Source of the DNA: CAZTTH01 sp964615975
GTDB lineage: Bacteria; Verrucomicrobiota; Lentisphaeria; JABSQK01; JAJFLO01
Assembly (NCBI GenBank): GCA_964615975.1
Contig: CAZTTH010000095.1
Span: 1 to 7,337 of the forward strand
Reading direction: 5' to 3'
Length of the DNA: 7,337 nt
In this document: in pieces, positions 1-5,400 of the stretch
How positions within the stretch are numbered: the first letter of the stretch is position 1
Layout: every line of letters starts with the position of its first letter
The notes under the pieces: generated by a model
The model's database searches: none
What the model was told of the DNA's origin: nothing
Seen by the model: the letters and a program-made list of their open reading frames with translations, nothing else
Translations under genes and position numbers: made by a program

Positions 1-3
1 AAT

Positions 4-23
4 GGCGGGTAAGAAAACCCGCC
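4..23. terminator. Left-edge hairpin, possible terminator of a gene outside the window
   Basis: GGCGGGT (4-10) and ACCCGCC (17-23) are perfectly complementary around a 6-base loop. A second complementary pair, AATGG (1-5) and CCATT (26-30), offers an alternative pairing. On the plus strand no T-run follows, so it is not a clear intrinsic terminator in that direction. On the minus strand the bases after the stem are ATT and then leave the window, so a U-tract there cannot be judged. It could be the terminator of a neighbour beyond the left edge. The stem is seen directly; the role is inferred. Confidence 0.4.
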
Positions 24-108
24 CTCCATTACCCGCGACGATTCATTCTTCCATCAAGCTGCAACAACCTTACGATAATGACATTGACCAGTATAACTGC
101 ATAAAAGC

Positions 109-122
109 TAACATCGATGTTA
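109..122. promoter_or_regulatory. Perfect 14-bp palindrome upstream of umuD, candidate operator
   Basis: TAACATCGATGTTA reads the same on both strands over all 14 bases; the symmetry stops at 108/123. It lies about 130 bp upstream of umuD, between two copies of TTGACC (84-89 and 137-142) that resemble -35 boxes. Neither copy has a convincing -10 box at 16-18 bp: GCTAAC at 107-112 overlaps the palindrome, and the region after 142 offers only weak matches. A dimeric repressor site is the natural guess. It does not match the E. coli LexA consensus (CTGT, 8 bases, ACAG). The regulator is unknown. Confidence 0.35.
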
Positions 123-253
123 CGCTTCAAGTTCATTTGACCTTAGACTTGGGAGCTACAATACATACGTTGATCGGCAGGCCGCTACTGCTGAAAATAT
201 TATGTATGGAGATGATCTGTCAAAAAATATTACGAAGGCTATGATTATTGATT

Positions 254-685
254 ATGGAAACACGCGTCATCGATATTAAAACCTGCGATCAGGAAAGCCT
301 CTGCGTTCTGCCGCTCTATCTGGAGTCGATCGCCGCCGGCTTTCCATCCCCAGCCGCCGATTACGTGGAGGGCAAACTGGATCTCAATGAATTCCTGATT
401 AAACATCCCGCCGCCACCTTCATCGTTCGGGTTACCGGCGATTCGATGGAGGGCGCCGGCATTCATTCCCAGGATCTGCTGGTCGTCGATCGTTCCCTGG
501 AACCGGTGGATGGACGGATCGTTATCGCCGTTATCGACAGCGAATTGACGGTCAAACGCCTGCGCAAAAAGGCCGGGAAAATCTGGCTGATGGCGGAGAA
601 CGCCGAATATCCCCCCATCCCCATTTCTGACGATGCCACTCTGGTTATCTGGGGCGTCGTCACCGCCGTGATTCATCCGGTGTAA
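254..685 (+). CDS. umuD: UmuD, self-cleaving subunit of SOS DNA polymerase V
   Basis: UmuD is a LexA-like serine/lysine autoprotease. RecA filaments stimulate it to remove its own N-terminus, and the product UmuD' pairs with UmuC to form the mutagenic translesion polymerase Pol V. The 143-residue protein matches the usual length (139 in E. coli). The cleavage site is Ala28-Gly29 in AAGFPSPAADYVE. The nucleophile is Ser64 in GDSMEG and the general base is Lys101 in ELTVKRL, both shifted four residues from E. coli Ser60 and Lys97. The C-terminal peptidase S24 fold is intact, so the protein should be active. The start is uncertain. ATG at 254 is chosen, but an in-frame TTG at 248 adds two residues and lies nine bases after a GAAGG ribosome site (234-238), a better spacing than ATG 254 has. 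umuC follows after 86 bp. SOS control is expected from the family, but no full E. coli-type LexA box is visible upstream. Confidence 0.95.
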   Translation: METRVIDIKTCDQESLCVLPLYLESIAAGFPSPAADYVEGKLDLNEFLIKHPAATFIVRVTGDSMEGAGIHSQDLLVVDRSLEPVDGRIVIAVIDSELTVKRLRKKAGKIWLMAENAEYPPIPISDDATLVIWGVVTAVIHPV

Positions 686-771
686 TTAATTGCTGAAAGA
701 TAAAATTTTTGGACTTTGAAACCCATAACCCTCAAGATTGAACCCTTTAACCTTAAATAACCTCATCCGCC

Positions 772-2052
772 ATGCCCGCCCCCGCCAATCCACTCGTTGC
801 TCTCGTCGATTGCAATAATTTCTACGCATCGTGTGAACGCGTCTTCGCGCCTGCCCTGGAAGGTAAACCGGTGGTTATCCTGTCGAATAACGACGGCTGC
901 ATCGTGGCGCGTTCGGAGGAAGCAAAGAAACTCGGCGTCCCCATGGGGGAACCGTTTTTTTCCTGGGAACACCGCTTCCGGCAACATCGGATTCAGGTCT
1001 TTTCCTCCAACTACACGTTGTACGCGGACATGTCCCGGCGGGTGATGGAAGTACTGGCGCAATTCACGCCGGAACAGGAAATCTATTCGATTGATGAAGC
1101 GTTTCTGGGATTAAGCTGCTGCGGGCAGCAAACGAGTGCCGCGTATGCTGCCCAGATTCGCGCCACCGTTAAACAATGGACAGGAATTCCGGTCTCAATC
1201 GGCATCGCCGAAACCAAAACCCTGGCCAAACTCGCTAATCGCAAAGCCAAGAAAACCCCAGCCAGCGGCGGCGTCATGGCATTGCTCGATGCGGCGGCAC
1301 GCGAAGCGGCGCTGGCGGAGACTCCAGTCGAAGATGTCTGGGGCATCGGCCCGGCGCACAGCCGGAAACTCCGGCATCACGGCATTCTCTCGGCATTGCA
1401 CCTGCGCGATGCCTGTCCGCGCTGGCTGCAACGGAATCTGTCGGTGGTGGGGGTGCGGATCGCGCGGGAATTGCGCGGTATTGCCTGCCTGACTCTGGAT
1501 AATTGCCCGTCCTCCAAGAAAACCATCTGTTCATCGCGTTCCTTCGGCCGACCGGTCATCGGCGTCGACGAACTGCGCGAAGCGCTGGTGACCTATACCT
1601 CGCGGGCAGCACAAAAATTACGTGAGGAAGGTTCATGCGCCCAGGGACTGGCCGTCTTCGTCGCCACCAGCGCCTTCACGCCCGCGCCCTATTACTCGAA
1701 TTCGGCGGGCATGAAACTGCCCACCCCCACGGATGACACCGCCGAATTGATTCATTACGCGCTGCTCGGCCTCGAAAGCGTTTACCGGCCACTGCTCGAA
1801 TATAAAAAGGCGGGCGTGCTGTTATTGGACCTCATTCCCCGGGAGCGGGTGCAACCGGATTTATTCCCCGATAGCAACCGTCAACGGCGCCGACAATTAA
1901 TGGGAGTAATTGATGGCCTCAATCAGCGCCTGGGCGCCGAAACCCTGCGTTATCTGGGGACGGGAATGCGGCGGGAATGGGGGATGCGCCGGCGCCAGGT
2001 TTCGCCGCGTTATACGACGCACTGGGATGAATTGCCGCTGGCACGGGCGTGA
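772..2052 (+). CDS. umuC: UmuC, catalytic Y-family subunit of DNA polymerase V
   Basis: UmuC is the error-prone Y-family polymerase that, with UmuD'2, copies past DNA lesions during the SOS response. The 426-residue protein is full length (E. coli 422). It shows the N-terminal metal motif LVDCNNFYASCE with Asp13, the likely steric-gate Tyr18, and the catalytic YSIDEAF motif with Asp108 and Glu109. The palm motif TGIPVSIGIAETKTLAKLAN lies near residues 137-156. A helix-hairpin-helix (VWGIGPAHSRKL) is at about 189-200, followed by the little-finger domain and the UmuC-type C-terminus. A sliding-clamp binding pentapeptide QPDLF lies at 361-365, corresponding to E. coli QLNLF. The ATG start gives a short leader before the first motif, and no upstream in-frame start exists. 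No Shine-Dalgarno sequence precedes it, and the gap to umuD is 86 bp, whereas the E. coli pair nearly abuts. Translation may depend on the umuD message. No broken motifs are seen. Confidence 0.97.
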   Translation: MPAPANPLVALVDCNNFYASCERVFAPALEGKPVVILSNNDGCIVARSEEAKKLGVPMGEPFFSWEHRFRQHRIQVFSSNYTLYADMSRRVMEVLAQFTPEQEIYSIDEAFLGLSCCGQQTSAAYAAQIRATVKQWTGIPVSIGIAETKTLAKLANRKAKKTPASGGVMALLDAAAREAALAETPVEDVWGIGPAHSRKLRHHGILSALHLRDACPRWLQRNLSVVGVRIARELRGIACLTLDNCPSSKKTICSSRSFGRPVIGVDELREALVTYTSRAAQKLREEGSCAQGLAVFVATSAFTPAPYYSNSAGMKLPTPTDDTAELIHYALLGLESVYRPLLEYKKAGVLLLDLIPRERVQPDLFPDSNRQRRRQLMGVIDGLNQRLGAETLRYLGTGMRREWGMRRRQVSPRYTTHWDELPLARA

Positions 2053-2068
2053 GCGGAACGTCAAGAGG

Positions 2069-2119
2069 TAATAAAAACGGCACCCTCCAAATTCAATCGG
2101 GAGGGTGCCGTTTTTATTA
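2069..2119. terminator. Bidirectional intrinsic terminator between umuC and tRNA-His
   Basis: A perfect 20-bp stem pairs 2069-2088 with 2100-2119 around an 11-base loop. Its GC core is GGCACCCTCC / GGAGGGTGCC. The outer part is an A-tract on one arm and TTTTTATT on the other, so a U-tract follows the GC core in either direction. It lies 17 bases after the umuC stop and five bases beyond the 3' end of the minus-strand tRNA, so it should end both convergent transcripts. Confidence 0.92.
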
Positions 2120-2123
2120 AAGG

Positions 2124-2201
2124 TGGGGTGACTGACGGGACTTGAACCCGCGACCTCTTGGGCCACAACCAAGCGCTCTAACCAACTGAGCTACAGCCAC
2201 C
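2124..2201 (-). tRNA. tRNA-His (anticodon GTG), with encoded CCA
   Basis: Read on the minus strand from 2201, the sequence folds as a complete cloverleaf. The acceptor stem GGTGGCTG pairs with CAGTCACC, including the histidine-specific extra G at position -1 opposite C73. The D-arm contains GCTC..GAGC. The anticodon stem CTTGG/CCAAG carries loop TTGTGGC with anticodon GTG (plus-strand 2164-2166). The T-arm has the TTCAAGT loop, and CCA is encoded at the 3' end (2126-2124). The G-1:C73 pair is the identity element for histidyl-tRNA synthetase. The gene appears solitary and points towards umuC, ending just before the shared terminator. No duplicated 3' segment that would mark an integrated element occurs in the window. 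Confidence 0.97.
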
Positions 2202-2212
2202 ATGAACATTTA

Positions 2213-2218
2213 ATTATG
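2213..2218 (-). promoter_or_regulatory. Possible -10 box for tRNA-His
   Basis: On the minus strand CATAAT (five of six matches to TATAAT) lies 11 bases before the tRNA 5' end, which would leave a leader of only a few bases. The best -35 candidate, TTTATG sixteen bases further upstream, is weak. It overlaps the stop codon of the doubtful minus-strand reading frame at 2214-2447, so both assignments are tentative. Confidence 0.3.
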
Positions 2219-2447
2219 AAATATCCATCACCGGCATAAATTCGTGATCACCAAGCCGAGCTAGGCCTCGATTCTCATGCATGGCGATATCCGGATCAAG
2301 AATATAGAAGATTGGTACCTTAAGTGATGGCAATCTATTTTCCAACTCGAATATTTGTAATCCGTTTTCAAGCGAGTAGCTTTTGGTTCCGTATCCAAGC
2401 CCGGTCTTAAAGATCGGACAATCCTGTTTTCCCGTATATGAACGCAA
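2214..2447 (-). CDS. Doubtful 77-codon reading frame, possible small gene or gene remnant
   Basis: On the minus strand a frame opens after a stop at 2451-2453, starts with TTG at 2447 and ends with TAA at 2214-2216, 12 bp before tRNA-His. The predicted protein has ordinary composition, with segments such as KVPIFYILDPDIAMHENRG and LGDHEFMPVMDIS that read like part of a folded protein. I recognise no family and see no signal peptide or membrane helix. There is no clear ribosome site before the TTG. It could be an intact small protein, the 3' remnant of a longer gene, or chance. It lies head-to-head with the carboxylase gene starting at 2476, so the upstream control region of that gene would overlap it. 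Confidence 0.25.
   Translation of the reverse strand: MRSYTGKQDCPIFKTGLGYGTKSYSLENGLQIFELENRLPSLKVPIFYILDPDIAMHENRGLARLGDHEFMPVMDIS
2401..2417. promoter_or_regulatory. Imperfect 17-bp inverted repeat upstream of the carboxylase gene
   Basis: CCGGTCTTAAAGATCGG is symmetric around A2409, with seven of eight pairs complementary and the remaining pair G/T. It lies 58 bp before the start codon of the large carboxylase. A poor sigma70-like pair (TTGGTT at 2383-2388, CTTAAA at 2406-2411, spacer 17) would overlap it. A site this imperfect is expected by chance a few times in the window, so it is only a candidate operator. Confidence 0.2.
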
Positions 2448-2462
2448 GATTTATTTGATCAT

Positions 2463-2467
2463 GAGGA
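2463..2467 (+). promoter_or_regulatory. Ribosome binding site of the carboxylase gene
   Basis: GAGGA lies eight bases before ATG 2476, a near-ideal Shine-Dalgarno distance, which supports this start. A tiny frame, ATG AGG AAA TGA (2461-2472), overlaps it and is probably meaningless. Confidence 0.75.
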
Positions 2468-2475
2468 AATGAATT

Positions 2476-5400
2476 ATGCCCAAAAAATCACTTGGAGTCG
2501 ATCAGCTCTTTACGCAGGCGGAAGACCTTGCTTCGGATTTTTCACTCTTCCCGCAAGCGGAAAATTTAACCCTGGACCATTACGTTCGCGGCTTGCTGAA
2601 TCCAGATAAAATCGCCGTCACGATCAAACAATTGCGCAAAGCCAAGGTCGATGATTATATCGCCCGGACAGTAACTCCAGCTGAAGACAAATCCCGTCCC
2701 AACGCCAAAACCATACTCATGCGACTCGATGGTGAGATGATTCGCGAAATCGAAAATGGCCCCTTATATGCCGTGGAAATGTACCTTGATTTCGGCGACG
2801 GCAAACGCCGCATCGGCTTTCTCGCGCAAAATCGCGCCGTGAGTAATGGCGTATGGATGCCCGAGCATCACATGCTCGCGATATCCGTTATTCGTGAATT
2901 CGCGGAATATTCCATCCCGATCGTTACCCTGATGGACACCCCAGGCGCCGACGCCGGAGAAATGGCCAACCGCAACAACCAGGCACACGCGATTTCACGT
3001 TTAATCACCGAAATGGCATTATTGGATATCCCCACCATTGGCATCATTTTGGGCAACGGATACTCCGGCGGCGCGATTCCCCTGGCCACCACCAATCTGA
3101 TCCTGTCAGTGCGCGATGGGGTCTTCAATACCATTCAACCCCGGGGACTGGCAAGTATCGCCCGCAAGTATAATCTTTCCTGGCAGGAATGCGCCAAATA
3201 TGTCGGCGTCTCTTCATATGAACTTTACAAGCAGGGATATGTCGATGGAATTATTGATTTCGTGCCCATGGATGCTGACGACAAGTTGGAAAACCTGCGC
3301 CAGGCGATTACCTCCGGGATCCAATCAATCGAGGAAAGCGTCAAGTTTTTTGTCCTGCAAAATCCCTATGTCTTTGAACATTACAATCGGAGTATCTTTC
3401 GTTATCTCACCCCCTCGGATGATCTCGATCAATATCAACGGATATCGTTGTTGAAACTACCGAAAAATCCCACCTGTCAACTCAATGTGTTCGGCTCAAC
3501 TTATCGTTATCAGCGCTACCTGAGTTTGCGCAAGCGGATTCGTTCCACCACCATTGAACGTTATGGACGACTGAGTGTGCAGGAAATTCCCAAGGGAGAT
3601 CTGCATGAACGTACCGAGCGGGAACAGCAGGAGGCGTTCCGCCAATGGCTTGATAATCCTCTGGAAATCAAATACGACAATGCCCTCAATAAATCCTGGA
3701 AGAATTACCTCTATTTCCGCCAAAAACTTTATAATCAACGGGGCAAGATCAAAAAATTCATCCTCGGTGATCCCCGTGAAAATTACCAAAATTCCTTGCG
3801 CGAGTTGACCTTGTGTTTTGCCCTCCATCTCTACAATCTGTGGAAGGATTCGGCACAAAACAACTTCTATGCCCTCAATGATCTTCTCCTGGAACTCGAT
3901 GGCAAGAAGATAGAGAGCGTGCAGCAATTAACGGTACTGGATGTGATCTCAAACGCTGAGATAAAATTGTTCATCCTCGATGAGTGCCGTAATTTCATCC
4001 TCTTTGATCTGGTTTATGACAATATCGTGAAAAATCTGATTGCCATCGCCCGGGAGGCGCATGAACATAATGCCCTGACCAATGAGTTTGTTAAAAAGCT
4101 CATGGAGGAATCGGTCGCCCAGGCAGTCAATGAGATCATTAAGAAGCTGCCGGCAAATTTGCTGCCGAAAAACCCGGCAACCACATTCAAAGAGCAATTT
4201 CTCGATTGGCTTTATCAATTCATCTCGCAACCGCAATGCTCCAGTCTGCTCAAGTCCATCTCGGAATGGAAAAAGATGGTGTATCCCCGCATTTCCGAAA
4301 CTCTCTTCGCCGTGATCAACTATTATTTCGAACATTTCATTCTCCAGTTTTACGAATCGGAGTTTAGCGGCAAACCTTTTGACGGCAGGATCAATCCGCG
4401 CAACATCGGTATGAAGGATTTCTGGAACCGTCTCAACATTGCCTACACCGATCTGCTGATTCAGGACATCCTGTTGAAATTCAAAAAGTCACAGCGCATT
4501 TCCGCGGATACTCTGAGTGATCGTTTTTTCACCGAATTCATTGAGATGAATGGCAATTACATGACCTGTGATCCCTTTAACTTTCCGGGATTTCGTATTT
4601 CGATAGAAGAAGCATTGGCAAAAAACATCAAGCCGTGCGGCATTATCACGGGAACGGCGCGGTTAAAAATAAAAAACAACCGCCGCAAGGTTGGTGTCGT
4701 CATATCGAACCTCGATTTTCAGGCAGGCGCATTCGACATGGCCAGTTCCGAGAAATTCTGCAAACTCCTGGTGAAATGCGCGCACAAGCACTATCCGATT
4801 ATATGTTTCATCTCTTCCGGGGGCATGCAAACCAAGGAAGGCGCCGGCGCGTTGTTTTCCATGGCGATTATTAATGATCGCATCTCCCGCTTTGTGCGGG
4901 ATAACGATCTCTCAATGATCTGCTTTGGATTTGGCGACTGCACGGGCGGCGCGCAGGCCAGTTTTGTCACCCATCCATTGGTGCAGACCTATTATTTCTC
5001 CGGGACGAACATGCCCTTTGCCGGTCAGATTGTTGTCCCCTCATATCTCCCCGTTCAATCCACCTTGTCCAATTATCTGGTCAAGGTACCCGGCGCCATG
5101 CGCGGCTTGGTAAAGCATCCATTCTTTGAGGATTTGGATCAAAGTTTGAAAACGATTGATGCCAACATCCCCGTGGCCACGGAAACGGTCGAAGAAGTGA
5201 TTGAGCGGATACTACATGGAGAACTGATCGTGGAAGAAAACGAAGATCTGGAAGGTACGAAGACGGTCAGCAGCCTTTCGCTTTGCAAACCGGTAAAGAG
5301 AATGCTCCTCCATGCCCGCGGCTGCACTGCCGTTAAAATCATTCGCATTGCCCATAAGCATGATATCCAAGTAATTCTGGTGCAATCCGATCCCGATATG

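Noticed and set aside
217..232. Possible SOS box CTGT-caaaaaat-ATTA upstream of umuD
   Set aside because: The left half and the A/T-rich spacer fit the E. coli LexA consensus, but the right half is ATTA instead of ACAG, with only the first A matching. It is too weak to call without the LexA motif of this organism.
2..244. 80-codon plus-strand frame at the left edge
   Set aside because: It begins inside the hairpin at 4-23, has no ribosome site, shows no recognisable family features, and its codons include the perfect palindrome. Most likely a chance frame.
245..676. Minus-strand 143-codon frame opposite umuD
   Set aside because: It covers almost exactly the umuD coding region, and the plus-strand product has all UmuD catalytic motifs, so this is an antisense shadow.
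772..2052. Interruption or degeneration of umuC
   Set aside because: All polymerase motifs, the clamp-binding QPDLF and a normal length are present in one frame, so the gene appears intact.
1897..2172. Minus-strand frame containing the peptide VAGSSPVSHPT
   Set aside because: This peptide is the well-known false translation of a tRNA gene. The frame runs through tRNA-His, the terminator and antisense to umuC.
2124..2201. tRNA-His as an attachment site of an integrated element
   Set aside because: No integrase gene and no second copy of the tRNA 3' end occur in the window; its 3' end directly abuts the terminator and umuC.
3313..4545. Central part of the large gene being a wrongly joined separate gene
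   Set aside because: The frame is continuous without a stop or a plausible internal ribosome site and start near either CT half, and codon use looks similar along the gene. It is best read as one chain.
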